Of a DNA stretch of 64,000 bases, positions 51,431 to 60,758 are shown one piece after another. This stretch comes from Pseudomonas triticifolii. GTDB lineage: Bacteria; Pseudomonadota; Gammaproteobacteria; Pseudomonadales; Pseudomonadaceae. Location of the stretch: the NCBI RefSeq assembly GCF_014358015.1, contig NZ_JACONV010000017.1:1-64000 (forward strand). The letters run 5' to 3'. Numbering within the stretch: the first letter of the stretch is position 1; each line of letters begins with the position of its first letter. The notes beneath the pieces were generated by a model. The model ran no database searches. It had not been told where the DNA came from and worked only from the letters and a program-made list of their open reading frames with translations. The translations under genes were made by a program, and so were the position numbers.

Positions 51431-51459
51431 CCACAGAAGAAACAGCTTTTCTTCTGTGG
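51431..51459. terminator. Perfect 12-bp hairpin between fruA and phoD
   Basis: ccacagaagaaa-cagct-tttcttctgtgg is a perfect stem with a five-base loop, about 50 bases past the fruA stop. An A/T tract lies inside the stem rather than after it. A REP-like fragment (tgtgggagcggagttg) overlaps its right arm. Confidence 0.45.
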
Positions 51460-51508
51460 GAGCGGAGTTGTTAAGCACGAGCGTGATCTACATCAGATCA
51501 GATGACAC

Positions 51509-53251
51509 TCAAGCGCTGGCCGGGGCGACGTCCATGTCGACCACTTCGGGCCGCTTGAGCACGGCGTACACCACACCCGTCACCACGCTGCCAGCCACGA
51601 TCGCCAGCAGGTAAAGCAAGGCGTGATTGATGGCGTTGGGGATCAGCATGACGAACAGGCCGCCGTGCGGGGCCATGAGTTTGCAGCCGAAGTACATCGA
51701 CAGCGCACCGGTCAGTGCACCACCCACGACGCTCGCCGGGATCACGCGCAACGGGTCCTTGGCAGCGAACGGAATCGCACCCTCAGAGATAAAGCACAGC
51801 CCCAGCACGAACGCAGCCTTGCCAGCCTCACGCTCGCTCTGGGCAAACTTGCGGCGCGCCAGCAGCGTGGCGATACCCATGCCGATAGGCGGCACCATAC
51901 CGGCGGCCATCGCAGCGGCCATCGGCGCGTAACTCTGCGACGCGAGCAAGCCGACCGAGAAGGCGTAGGACGCCTTGTTGATCGGCCCACCGAGGTCGAC
52001 ACACATCATCGCGCCCAGCAGCACACCCAGCAGAATCGCGTTGGTGGTGCCCATGCTGTCGAGGAAGTGGGTCAGCGCTTCGAGCATCCCCGCCACCGGC
52101 TTGCCGACCACGTAGATCATCACAAGCCCGGTGAACAGGCTAGACAGCAACGGGATGATCAGGATCGGCTTGAGCGCTTCGACACTCGCCGGCAAGCGTG
52201 CATAGCGATTGATCGCAGCCGCGCTGTAACCGGCCAGAAAACCGGCCACGATGCCACCGATGAAACCGGCTCCCAGCGTGCTCGCCAGCAGACCACCGAT
52301 CATGCCCGGCGCCAGGCCCGGCCGGTCAGCGATGGAATACGCGATGTAACCGGCCAGCAACGGCACCATCAGTTTGAACGCCGCCTCGCCACCGATCTGC
52401 ATCAAGGCGGCGGCCAGCGTGCCCTCCTCCTTGAACGCCGTAATCCCGAACACGAACGAGAGCGCGATCAGCAGACCACCGGCCACCACCATTGGCAGCA
52501 TGAACGATACGCCGGTCAGAAGGTGCTTGTAGACGCCGGTCTTCTCTTGCGCGGCAGGCGACTTGGCAGCGGTTGCGTCGGACTCGACCTGACCTTCTGC
52601 CAGCGCTTTTTTCAGCGTGGCCTCGGACTGTTTAAGTGCGATGCCCGTGCCGCAACGATAGATTTTCTTGCCGACGAAACGGTCGGTGTTGACCTCGATA
52701 TCCGCGGCCAGCAACACCACGTCCGCGTCAGCGATGGCCTTCGGGCTCAGCGGGTTACGAGCGCCGACCGAACCCTGGGTCTCGACCTGCAGGTCGTAAT
52801 TCAGACGTTTGGCGGCTTGCTGGATGGCTTCGGCAGCCATAAACGTATGCGCCACGCCAGTCGGGCACGCGGTGATCGCAACAATGCGCGGCTGAGCGCC
52901 GGAGCCGGTCGCGGTTTCAGGCGCGACCGCCTGCTGGGCAACGTGGACCTTCGCCTCCTTGTCAGCACGCAGCAGAAAGCCGTCAACGTCCTGCAAGGCA
53001 TGAGAAGGCGAGTCCTGGAACAGACGCTTGCCGACGAAGCGGCTCAGGTCCACAGGCCCGGTATTGACGACCAGTACCAGATCGGCGGCCTCAATGTCCT
53101 GGGCCGACAGTTGGCGATCCGGTTTGTGCGGGTCAATGATCTCGACGCTGGTTTCCCAGCCCTGACGCATCGCCGCCGCTTCGAGCAATCGTGCACTGAG
53201 TACGCTGCTGACCTTGCCGTTCGGGCAGGCCGTTACTATGGCTAACTTCAT
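51509..53251 (-). CDS. fruA: Fructose PTS permease EIIB'BC
   Basis: FruA imports fructose and releases fructose 1-phosphate. The 580-residue protein has two N-terminal EIIB domains. The first is divergent (Cys9 in TACPNGKVSSVLS); the second carries the canonical phospho-cysteine in ITACPTGVAHTFMAAEAI near 125. The EIIC domain spans about 235-570 with eight or more helices and the DLGGPINKASYAF motif. Phosphate comes from FruB. It follows fruK by 12 bases. Confidence 0.95.
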   Translation of the reverse strand: MKLAIVTACPNGKVSSVLSARLLEAAAMRQGWETSVEIIDPHKPDRQLSAQDIEAADLVLVVNTGPVDLSRFVGKRLFQDSPSHALQDVDGFLLRADKEAKVHVAQQAVAPETATGSGAQPRIVAITACPTGVAHTFMAAEAIQQAAKRLNYDLQVETQGSVGARNPLSPKAIADADVVLLAADIEVNTDRFVGKKIYRCGTGIALKQSEATLKKALAEGQVESDATAAKSPAAQEKTGVYKHLLTGVSFMLPMVVAGGLLIALSFVFGITAFKEEGTLAAALMQIGGEAAFKLMVPLLAGYIAYSIADRPGLAPGMIGGLLASTLGAGFIGGIVAGFLAGYSAAAINRYARLPASVEALKPILIIPLLSSLFTGLVMIYVVGKPVAGMLEALTHFLDSMGTTNAILLGVLLGAMMCVDLGGPINKASYAFSVGLLASQSYAPMAAAMAAGMVPPIGMGIATLLARRKFAQSEREAGKAAFVLGLCFISEGAIPFAAKDPLRVIPASVVGGALTGALSMYFGCKLMAPHGGLFVMLIPNAINHALLYLLAIVAGSVVTGVVYAVLKRPEVVDMDVAPASA

Positions 53252-53263
53252 GACGATCCTCTC

Positions 53264-54205
53264 TTATTGTTCTGTCAGACTGCGCACAGTGACGCCGCCT
53301 TCAAGCCGTTTGAGTTGCGCGGCATCGGTGATGCCGAAGCCGATCTGGGTCACTGCCATGGCGGCAATCGCCGTCGCAGTGCGCAATGTTTTGTGCGGCT
53401 CATCGCCGCTGATCAGACCGTGAACCATGCCTGCCAGCAGCGAGTCGCCCGCGCCCACGGTGCTGGCGACGGTGACCTTGGGCGGCAGCGAGTGCAGCGC
53501 AAGTGTGGGGCTGAACCAGTGCACACCTTCCGATCCCTGGGAAATCACCACGTGCTCGATGCCCTGGGTATGCAGACGAGCCGCCACCTCGGCCTGAGCG
53601 GCGATGGAGATGATCGGCGCGTCCAGCGCGTCGGCCAGCTCTTCGGTGTTGGGTTTGATCAGCCACGGACCTGCCGCCAGACCGGCACGCAAGGCCAGAC
53701 CGCTGCTGTCCAGCGCGACTTTCAGGCCCAGGTCCTTGAGCATCATCAGGAGTTTTTGCAGCCATTCAGGCGTTACACCACGTGGCAGGCTGCCAGCAAC
53801 GACGACCGCATCGAAACCCGGCGCGATCTGCTGCACCCGGGCGAACAGCGCCTGCTGCGCCTCGTCACTGACCTGCGGGCCGGGGCCATTCAGGTCGGTG
53901 ATGCGGCCGCTGCCTTCGGCCAGCTTGATGTTGCTGCGGGTTTCGCCCGGCACGCGCACGAACTCGTCTACGAAGCCTCGACGCTCGAACAGCGCCTCGA
54001 ACGCCTGCTGATTGTCGATGCCCAGAAATCCGGCGACGGTCAGGTCATGTCCCAGGTCGGCCAACACTTGCGCCACATTCAGGCCCTTGCCCGCCGCGTG
54101 AGTGAGCATCGCGTTGCTACGATTGACCTGGCCCAGTTCGATCTGCCCCAACTGCACAGTCAGGTCCAGCGCCGGGTTCATGGTCAGGGTAAGAATCTTC
54201 GCCAT
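53264..54205 (-). CDS. fruK: 1-phosphofructokinase
   Basis: FruK phosphorylates fructose 1-phosphate to fructose 1,6-bisphosphate. The 313-residue PfkB-family protein starts MAKILTLTMNPALDLTVQLG, has the AAGKGLNVAQVLADLGHD substrate site near 37 and the catalytic base region TVASTVGAGDSLLAGMVHG near 248. It shares one base with the fruB stop. Pseudomonads lack 6-phosphofructokinase, so this is the direct PTS route to fructose bisphosphate. Its substrate, fructose 1-phosphate, is the effector of Cra in P. putida. Confidence 0.96.
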   Translation of the reverse strand: MAKILTLTMNPALDLTVQLGQIELGQVNRSNAMLTHAAGKGLNVAQVLADLGHDLTVAGFLGIDNQQAFEALFERRGFVDEFVRVPGETRSNIKLAEGSGRITDLNGPGPQVSDEAQQALFARVQQIAPGFDAVVVAGSLPRGVTPEWLQKLLMMLKDLGLKVALDSSGLALRAGLAAGPWLIKPNTEELADALDAPIISIAAQAEVAARLHTQGIEHVVISQGSEGVHWFSPTLALHSLPPKVTVASTVGAGDSLLAGMVHGLISGDEPHKTLRTATAIAAMAVTQIGFGITDAAQLKRLEGGVTVRSLTEQ

Positions 54206-57072
54206 TACAAGGCCTCCACGAGAGCACGGACTTCGGCGGCACTGCCCACCGTCAACGCAGTTTGCGCCAGTTGACGCGCGCTGCTCAGACTCAGCTCACG
54301 GACGCAGGCCTTGACCTCGCCGATACTGCGCGCTGAAACGCTCAACTCGTCCACACCCAGGCCGACCAGTACCGGCACGGCCAGCGGATCTGCCGCCAGT
54401 TCACCGCAGACGCCGACCCATTTGCCATTGGCATGAGCAGCGCGAACGGTCATATCGATCAGTTGCAACACTGAAGGGTGCAGACCATCAGCCTGCGCCG
54501 ACAGGGTCGGGTGACCGCGATCGATGGCCATGGTGTATTGGGTCAGGTCATTGGTGCCGATGCTGAAAAAGTCGACTTCTTTGGCCAGCACCGGCGCAAT
54601 CAGCGCAGCGGACGGCACTTCGATCATGATCCCCAGTTGCAGGTCACTGACCGGAATTTCCTCACGCAGGCGCTGGGTCATGTCCCGCGCCTGACGCCAT
54701 TCCTCGACGGTGCCGATCATGGGAAACATGATCCGCAGCGGCCCGCTGTTGGCGGCGCGCAACAGCGCACGCAGCTGGCTTTCCATCACGTCCGGGCGCT
54801 GCAACGTCAGGCGGATGCCGCGCACGCCGAGGAACGGGTTTTCTTCTTTATCGATGGGCCAGTACGGCAGCGGCTTGTCGCCGCCCACGTCCAGCGTGCG
54901 CACCACCAGCGGACGCCCGCCCAGGTCTTCGAGCACGCGGCGGTACTCGGCTTCCTGTGTCGCTTCGTCCGGGGCCTGTGAATGCGCCATGAACAGCAAC
55001 TCGGTACGCAGCAGACCGACGCCTTCGGCGCCCTGCTCAACCGCAGCCGGTGTGCCAGTGCTGTCGCCGATGTTGGCGAACACTTCAACCGCGTGACCGT
55101 CGCGGGTCACCGCAGGCTCCATGCGCAGCGCTGCGGCTTCCTTGAGACGTTGCTCGCGTGCATCGCGATCCTCAATGGCACGTTGCAAGGTGGCGTCGTC
55201 CGGGGCCACCGTCAAACGGCCGCGCTGGCTGTCCAGCAGCAGCACAGTGCCCGGCTTGAGCAGCAGCACTTCATCACCCGCACCGACCAGCGCCGGAATG
55301 CCCAGCGCACGCGCAACGATGGCGCTGTGCGCCGTCGCACCGCCGCGAGCCGTCAGAATGCCCGCTACCTGCGCCGGGTCCAGACGCGCCACGTCGGATG
55401 GACCGACTTCGTCCATCACCAGAATGTAAGGTTCGTCGGGCGCGGCAACGGTTTCGACGCCGCAGATTTGCGCCAGCACACGACGACCGACGTCACGCAG
55501 GTCTGCCGCACGCTCGGCAAGCAGCGCGTCTTGCAACTGTTCCTGCTGCACGGCAGCCGCCTCGATCACGCTCGCCCAGGCAGCGGCAGCGCTTTCGTCG
55601 CGGTTCAGACGCTGTTCGACTTCGTGGGTCAATTCCGGGTCGTCGAGCATCTCCTGGTGGGTGATGAAGATTTCACGGATAGCCTTGGCCTTGCTGCGCT
55701 GGATCAGGTTTTCGATGTCGCGGCGCACTTCAGCCAGCGCCTTTTGCAGGCGCTCGCGTTCGGCGGCGACCGACTCGCCCTGCTGAGGGTATTCGAAGGC
55801 CTGCAACACCTGAATATGCGCCGGGCCAATCGCAATGCCCGGCGAGGCGGATACGGCTTGCAACACGCTGCCGGCTGCCGGTGCATTGACCGGTTTGGCA
55901 ACGGCGGCTGGCGCGGGTGCTGCCTTGGTTTCGGACTCGACCGGCAGTGGCTCGACCTCCTCACCCAGGCCCTGCGCTACCGCTGCCAGCAAGGCAGGCA
56001 AGGCGTCAGGGGCGATGGTCGGTTCAGCGATGAATTCCAGCGTCTGACCGCGACGTGCGCCCAGGCTGAGCAGCTTGCTCAAGCTTTTGGCAGAGACGGC
56101 GCTATCGCCGGTTTCCACGATACGCACGCGAATCTCGCCCTCGAACTCCTTGGCCAGTTGCGCAAGGATTTTCGCCGGGCGCGCGTGCAGCCCATGGGCG
56201 TTGGCCAGCTTGATCTGCTCGGCGGGCCATTCGGCAGGCAATTCGCCACCAAGGGCCTGCAACACCACACGACTGTTGGTGGCGTGGCCCAGTTCGTGGC
56301 CGCGACCTTCGATCAACAAAAGGCACAAGCGCTCAAGCAACGCCTGATGCGCCTCACCGAGACTGGCCAGACAGAACAGGCCGGTCAGCGGCTGACCCAG
56401 ATAACGAATCGGTTTATCGGGCGTGACAAACGCCAGGCCCGGACGCTTGACGGTCTGCTCGCTGTGCAGCCACCACAGGCCATCACCCAGCGACAGTGCC
56501 TCGACTTGCTGCAACACCGCAGCGAAACCGTTACTGACACAATCGGCCTTGCGCAGCAGACGTGCGCCGCGCCATACCAGTTCTTCGAAATCGTCGGCCG
56601 ATACACCCAGGCTGATCATTTGCGCATCGAGCGCCAGTTCCTGCGGTGCGCCTTGCAGCAGTTTAAGCAGATCTTCCGGGGTCTGAGCTTCTCGCAGCGC
56701 CTGGCCGAGGTCTTCCTCGCCCAACGCGCGGGTCAACAGTTGCAGCAGGCGCAGGTGCTCATCGGACTTGGCCGCGATACCAATCGCCAGATACACCATC
56801 TGGCCATCGCCCCAGTCCACCCCTTCGGGGAACTGCATCAGGCGCACGCCAGTGGTGGCAACAAGGTCGCGGGTTTCGGGGGTGCCGTGGGGGATGGCAA
56901 TACCCTGACCCAGAAAGGTAGAGCCTTGCTGTTCGCGGTTCATCAACCCGGTGAGATAGCCTTGTGCAACCAGGCCGTCGGCGACCAGATGTTCGGCAAT
57001 CAATTCAAGTGCGGCAGTTTTATCCACAGCCGACTGGGCCATGGATATTTGCTCCAGAGTGAGTTCGAGCAT
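54205..57072 (-). CDS. fruB: Fused fructose PTS protein EIIA-HPr-EI
   Basis: FruB carries the whole soluble phosphorelay of the fructose PTS. The 955-residue protein starts MLELTLEQISMAQSAVDKTA. It has EIIA (about 1-145, His in GIAIPHGTPETRD), a linker domain, HPr (about 275-365, His in NAHGLHARPAKILAQLA), then an Ala/Pro linker and Enzyme I (about 410-955). Enzyme I has the phospho-His in ARGGATAHSAIVARALG and the PEP-binding LRTELLFM and GTNDLTQYTMA. The 11-residue upstream extension was rejected. It is divergent from fruR across 340 bases containing a Cra-type operator. Confidence 0.96.
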   Translation of the reverse strand: MLELTLEQISMAQSAVDKTAALELIAEHLVADGLVAQGYLTGLMNREQQGSTFLGQGIAIPHGTPETRDLVATTGVRLMQFPEGVDWGDGQMVYLAIGIAAKSDEHLRLLQLLTRALGEEDLGQALREAQTPEDLLKLLQGAPQELALDAQMISLGVSADDFEELVWRGARLLRKADCVSNGFAAVLQQVEALSLGDGLWWLHSEQTVKRPGLAFVTPDKPIRYLGQPLTGLFCLASLGEAHQALLERLCLLLIEGRGHELGHATNSRVVLQALGGELPAEWPAEQIKLANAHGLHARPAKILAQLAKEFEGEIRVRIVETGDSAVSAKSLSKLLSLGARRGQTLEFIAEPTIAPDALPALLAAVAQGLGEEVEPLPVESETKAAPAPAAVAKPVNAPAAGSVLQAVSASPGIAIGPAHIQVLQAFEYPQQGESVAAERERLQKALAEVRRDIENLIQRSKAKAIREIFITHQEMLDDPELTHEVEQRLNRDESAAAAWASVIEAAAVQQEQLQDALLAERAADLRDVGRRVLAQICGVETVAAPDEPYILVMDEVGPSDVARLDPAQVAGILTARGGATAHSAIVARALGIPALVGAGDEVLLLKPGTVLLLDSQRGRLTVAPDDATLQRAIEDRDAREQRLKEAAALRMEPAVTRDGHAVEVFANIGDSTGTPAAVEQGAEGVGLLRTELLFMAHSQAPDEATQEAEYRRVLEDLGGRPLVVRTLDVGGDKPLPYWPIDKEENPFLGVRGIRLTLQRPDVMESQLRALLRAANSGPLRIMFPMIGTVEEWRQARDMTQRLREEIPVSDLQLGIMIEVPSAALIAPVLAKEVDFFSIGTNDLTQYTMAIDRGHPTLSAQADGLHPSVLQLIDMTVRAAHANGKWVGVCGELAADPLAVPVLVGLGVDELSVSARSIGEVKACVRELSLSSARQLAQTALTVGSAAEVRALVEAL

Positions 57073-57213
57073 TGCCTTGACTCCTGTGCAGCGCCAAGGC
57101 GCCACTTGATTCTTGTTTTAATGACGATCTGACATGATCGACAGCTTGGGGTAGATGAAACGCTCTCCATCGGACATCGGTTTCATCTCGATTGCAGCAG
57201 ACAATGCGAAAGC

Positions 57214-57225
57214 TGAATCGTTTAA
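57214..57225. promoter_or_regulatory. Cra (FruR) operator in the fruB-fruR gap
   Basis: TGAATCGTTTAA, read on the other strand as TTAAACGATTCA, matches 11 of 12 positions of the P. putida Cra site TTAAACGTTTCA. It lies centrally in the 57073-57412 divergent gap. A weaker half-match (tgaaacgctct) is at 57155. No gene is supportable in this gap. Confidence 0.7.
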
Positions 57226-57412
57226 TCTACAATTGTCCGGCACGTTACTCGATTCTTGGGATTCATTGAAGCCCAGTCGGTCTGATCCTGTAGGAGAAGT
57301 CCCAAAATACTTGCAGTAGTTGGGGTTGTGCCACGGTCTCGTGTAAAGATGACCGTCATACAAAAGTTTTTCGACTGTCGTAAGCCACGCCAATAACAAA
57401 AGGAAATTTGCG

Positions 57413-58408
57413 GTGAAACTGAGCGATATTGCGCGTCTGGCAGGTGTGTCCGTCACCACGGCCAGCTACGTGATCAACGGCAAGGCTGAACAACAGCGCA
57501 TCAGCCCCGCCACGGTCGAGCGAGTACGTGCTGTGGTCGAAGAGCATGACTTTCGTCCCAACCCACAGGCAGCCGGCCTGCGCAGCCGAAACAGCAAGAC
57601 CCTGGGGTTTATCCTCCCTGACCTTGAAAACCCCAGTTATGCGCGCATCGCAAAACTTCTGGAGCAAGGTGCAAGGGCGCTGGGTTATCAGTTGCTGATC
57701 GCCAGCTCCGATGACGACCCCGTCAGCGAGCGCCAACTGCTGCAGGTGTTTCGCGCACGCCGCTGCGACGCGTTGCTGGTCGCCAGTTGCCTGCCGCCGA
57801 GCGACGACAGCTACCGCGAGCTACAACTCAAGGGTTTGCCGATCATCGCCATCGACCGTGAAATGAACCCGGAGTTTTTCTGCTCGGTGGTCAGCGACGA
57901 CCACGACGCGAGCCTGCAACTGACTCACAGCCTGCTGGAAACCAGGCCCCGGCACATCGCCCTGATTGGTGCGCGACCTGAGCTGAGCATCAGCCGGGCG
58001 CGCGCCGCCGGCTTCGAACATGCGCTCGCAGGCTTTGCCGGCACCACCATCGTAGAGCACGGAGAGGCGTTCAGCAGGCAGTGCGGTCAACGCCTGATGA
58101 CCGAGATGCTCGAGCGCCTGGGACAATTTCCCGACGCAATGATCACCACCTCGTATGTGCTGCTGCAAGGCGTTTTCGACGTCCTGCAAAGCCGGACGCT
58201 GAATTCGACTCCACTGCATCTGGGCACGTTCGGTGACACGCAACTGCTGGATTTCCTGCCGTTGCCGGTCAATGCCATGGCGCAGCAGCATCAGAAGATT
58301 GCCGATACCGCGCTGCAACTGGCCCTGGACGCCATTCAGAAAAATGAATACCAACCCGGCGTGCATGCCATCGTGCGCACCTTCAAGCAACGCATTCACG
58401 GGGTGTGA
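57413..58408 (+). CDS. fruR: Fructose catabolite repressor/activator (Cra/FruR), LacI family
   Basis: This LacI-type regulator represses fruBKA and is released by fructose 1-phosphate in pseudomonads. The 331-residue protein starts at a GTG with MKLSDIARLAGVSVTTASYVINGK, the helix-turn-helix and hinge of the family (hinge near 55). A periplasmic-binding-like effector domain follows (GFILPDLENPSYARIAKLLEQGA). AAGGAAA lies eight bases before the GTG. It is divergent from fruB, and its stop overlaps the tatD-like gene. Confidence 0.94.
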   Translation: MKLSDIARLAGVSVTTASYVINGKAEQQRISPATVERVRAVVEEHDFRPNPQAAGLRSRNSKTLGFILPDLENPSYARIAKLLEQGARALGYQLLIASSDDDPVSERQLLQVFRARRCDALLVASCLPPSDDSYRELQLKGLPIIAIDREMNPEFFCSVVSDDHDASLQLTHSLLETRPRHIALIGARPELSISRARAAGFEHALAGFAGTTIVEHGEAFSRQCGQRLMTEMLERLGQFPDAMITTSYVLLQGVFDVLQSRTLNSTPLHLGTFGDTQLLDFLPLPVNAMAQQHQKIADTALQLALDAIQKNEYQPGVHAIVRTFKQRIHGV

Positions 58409-59193
58409 GCGTGGCGCTGATCGATACCCACACGCACCTCGACTTCCCGGACTTCGATGCGGACCGTGCGCACGTCCTGGAAAACTGTCGCGTGCTGGGT
58501 GTCCAGCGCATGGTGGTGCTGGGGGTTTATCAGCGTAATTGGCAGCGACTGTGGGACCTGACCGAACAGAACCCTGCCCTGCACGCCGCCTTTGGGCTGC
58601 ACCCGGTCTATATCGACGAGCACCGCCCAGAGCATCTGACGCAGCTGGGTGACTGGCTCACACGCCTCAACGGTCATTCTCAGTTGTGTGCGGTGGGCGA
58701 GATCGGGCTGGATTACTACGTTGAAGGCCTGGACAAAGCGCGTCAGCAACAGGTGTTCGAGGCGCAGTTACAACTGGCAGCGGACTTCGATCTACCGGTC
58801 TTGCTGCATGTCAGGCGCAGCCATGCCGATGTGATCGCGACACTCAAACGCTACGCACTCAAGCGCAGCGGCATCGTTCACGCCTTTGCCGGCAGTCGGG
58901 AAGAAGCGCGGGAGTACATCAAGCTGGGGTTCAGACTCGGGCTGGGTGGCGCAGCGACCTGGCCGCAGGCGTTGCGCATGCACCGGGTAATTGCCGAACT
59001 GCCGATGCAAAGCGTGGTATTGGAGACCGACTCGCCGGACATGGCCCCTGCCATGTACCCCAACCAGCGCAACAGCCCGGAACATTTGCCGGACATTTGC
59101 ACCGCACTGGCGAAGCTGATGAACGTCAGCTCCGCGCAGTTGGCCGAGGCCAGCACGCGCAACGCCTGCGAGCTATTCGGCTGGTCCTGCTGA
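58405..59193 (+). CDS. TatD-family hydrolase
   Basis: This metal-dependent amidohydrolase-fold nuclease is related to TatD/YjjV, a 3'-5' DNA/RNA exonuclease group. The 262-residue protein has the metal ligands LIDTHTHLDFPDFD at the start, VGEIGLDYY near 95, VLLHVRRSHADV near 132, IVHAFAGSREEA near 155 and VLETDSPDMAP near 208. The GTG at 58405 overlaps the fruR TGA; a second GTG two codons later is possible. The link to fruR is probably only positional. Confidence 0.93.
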   Translation: MSVALIDTHTHLDFPDFDADRAHVLENCRVLGVQRMVVLGVYQRNWQRLWDLTEQNPALHAAFGLHPVYIDEHRPEHLTQLGDWLTRLNGHSQLCAVGEIGLDYYVEGLDKARQQQVFEAQLQLAADFDLPVLLHVRRSHADVIATLKRYALKRSGIVHAFAGSREEAREYIKLGFRLGLGGAATWPQALRMHRVIAELPMQSVVLETDSPDMAPAMYPNQRNSPEHLPDICTALAKLMNVSSAQLAEASTRNACELFGWSC

Positions 59194-59195
59194 CG

Positions 59196-60032
59196 TCAGA
59201 CCAGCAAGGTCCACAGGGCAAACCCTGTGTACCAGACAATCGCCGCACGGATCAGCAGCTCCCAGAGCATGTCGAGACTGTTCACGCCTTCGCTGCCCAG
59301 CGCAGGCGCCGGTACGTCGCTGGCTGCGCAGCCGATGCGATTGATCAGTTGGGGCGCGCTGATGTTCCAGTTGAGCAACTCATGCAGCATCACCCGGCTG
59401 ACTGCAACGAAATTGCCAACCAGAGCGAAGCTGACGGCCAGCAACCTGACCGGCACCCAGTCGAAGGCATGACGCAGTTGCGCAGCGCGCTCGACCAGGG
59501 CCGGAGTCTTGCCGTGCTCGGCAGCCAGCGCCAGCAGGCGATACGCCAGCGCCGCAACCGGCCCCAGCAGGAAGTACCAGAAGATCACCGCAAAGAAACT
59601 CTGATAGGCCTGCCAGAGCATGTAGCCCTGAACGCCCTGCAACAGTTGCTGACTGTCATCGGCCAGGACGCCCATGTCCCGCTCGGCCACATGCACGGCT
59701 GCCTGTGAATCGGCACGTCGACAGGCATCGCGAAACGGACCGAGCGCTGCAAGCAGATCGCCTCTGCCCAGGCTGTAGATCAGCACCAGCAGGTGGATGG
59801 GCAGCGCCAGCCAGCCATACGCCACCGAACCGACGACCGTCAGCGCCAGTTGCAGCAGCACGACCGGCAGCAGAATCAGCAGCGCCAGGATCAGCCAGGG
59901 CCGCGACGCCGTTCGGGGACCGGCCTCAAGCTTGGCCAGCTCGCCCAACCAGGGGCCATCACGCTGCACACGTTGACGCAGCGCAGAGAACTTCTCCACC
60001 CAGACCGCCAGCAACAACACCAGAAAACTCAT
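59196..60032 (-). CDS. ampE: AmpE, regulatory signalling modulator
   Basis: AmpE is an inner-membrane protein of uncertain function cotranscribed with ampD and tied to beta-lactamase regulation. The 278-residue protein starts MSFLVLLLAVWVEKFSALRQRVQ. It has about four helices and the family patterns IYSLGRGDLLAALGPFRDACRRAD and FAVIFWYFLLGPVAALAYRLL. It starts 15 bases after ampD and is convergent with the TatD-like gene, two bases apart. Confidence 0.94.
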   Translation of the reverse strand: MSFLVLLLAVWVEKFSALRQRVQRDGPWLGELAKLEAGPRTASRPWLILALLILLPVVLLQLALTVVGSVAYGWLALPIHLLVLIYSLGRGDLLAALGPFRDACRRADSQAAVHVAERDMGVLADDSQQLLQGVQGYMLWQAYQSFFAVIFWYFLLGPVAALAYRLLALAAEHGKTPALVERAAQLRHAFDWVPVRLLAVSFALVGNFVAVSRVMLHELLNWNISAPQLINRIGCAASDVPAPALGSEGVNSLDMLWELLIRAAIVWYTGFALWTLLV

Positions 60033-60047
60033 CGTTCGTCCCTCACA

Positions 60048-60596
60048 TCATTCCTGCAGCGCCGCGTGAAATCCTGCCCAGTCAAAACAAGGCCCCGGAT
60101 CGGTCTTGCGCCCTGGCGCAATGTCACTGTGACCACAGATACGCTCAGCGGTAATGCCCGGATACGCGGCACGCAACTGACGCGTCAAGTCGGCCAGTGC
60201 TGCGTATTGCGTATCGGTAAAAGGCTGATCATCAGTGCCTTCAAGCTCAATGCCGATGGAAAAGTCGTTGCAGCCTTCACGACCCTGAAAGCAGGAAACG
60301 CCTGCGTGCCACGCCCGATCCAGACAAGAGACGAACTGAATCACGTCGCCATCACGTTCAATCAGAAAATGCGCCGAAACCGTCAGATGGGCAATGCCTT
60401 CGAAATAAGGATGCTCCGATGTGTCCAGCCGATTCTGAAACAGGGCGTGTACCTTGCCCGTCTTGAACTGGCCGGGCGGCAGGCTGATGTTGTGGATCAC
60501 CAAGAGCGAGATCTCGCCGTCGGGTCGCGAATTGAAGTTGGGCGACGGGCAGTGCTGCGCGCCTGTGCACCAACCGCTTGCGCAATCGAGCCGCAT
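60048..60596 (-). CDS. ampD: 1,6-anhydro-N-acetylmuramyl-L-alanine amidase AmpD
   Basis: AmpD cleaves the peptide from recycled anhydromuropeptides in the cytoplasm; its loss derepresses AmpC beta-lactamase. The 182-residue protein starts MRLDCASGWCTGAQHCPSPN. It has the zinc ligands and catalytic groups of the amidase-2 fold: SLLVIHNISLPPG, AWHAGVSCFQGREGCNDFSIGIELEG and ICGHSDIAPGRKTDPGPCFDW. The Cys-rich start and lack of a signal peptide fit AmpD rather than the periplasmic AmiD type. A 24-residue upstream extension was rejected. Confidence 0.95.
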   Translation of the reverse strand: MRLDCASGWCTGAQHCPSPNFNSRPDGEISLLVIHNISLPPGQFKTGKVHALFQNRLDTSEHPYFEGIAHLTVSAHFLIERDGDVIQFVSCLDRAWHAGVSCFQGREGCNDFSIGIELEGTDDQPFTDTQYAALADLTRQLRAAYPGITAERICGHSDIAPGRKTDPGPCFDWAGFHAALQE

Positions 60597-60758
60597 GAAA
60601 GCTCCTTGAGCGGACAACTGGATAGCGCTCAGTATGCCCGCGATGGAAAACGATGTGGGGGTTGTCACCCTGCCGGTGTTGTACGAAATGACTTAAAGAC
60701 GTGCAGCACCTGCCCCACACGCCGTCGCAGCCCAGAGCAGACGACAGCGCCAGGGGCG

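Noticed and set aside
51623-53245. Long open frame of 540 codons opposite fruA
   Set aside because: Antisense artefact of third-position GC; composition is Arg, His and Gln rich.
54982-57132. Open frame of 716 codons opposite fruB
   Set aside because: Antisense shadow; no ribosome site and no protein-like features.
57118-57459. Minus-strand open frame in the fruB-fruR gap
   Set aside because: It overlaps the fruR start and the Cra operator, and has no ribosome site or family resemblance.
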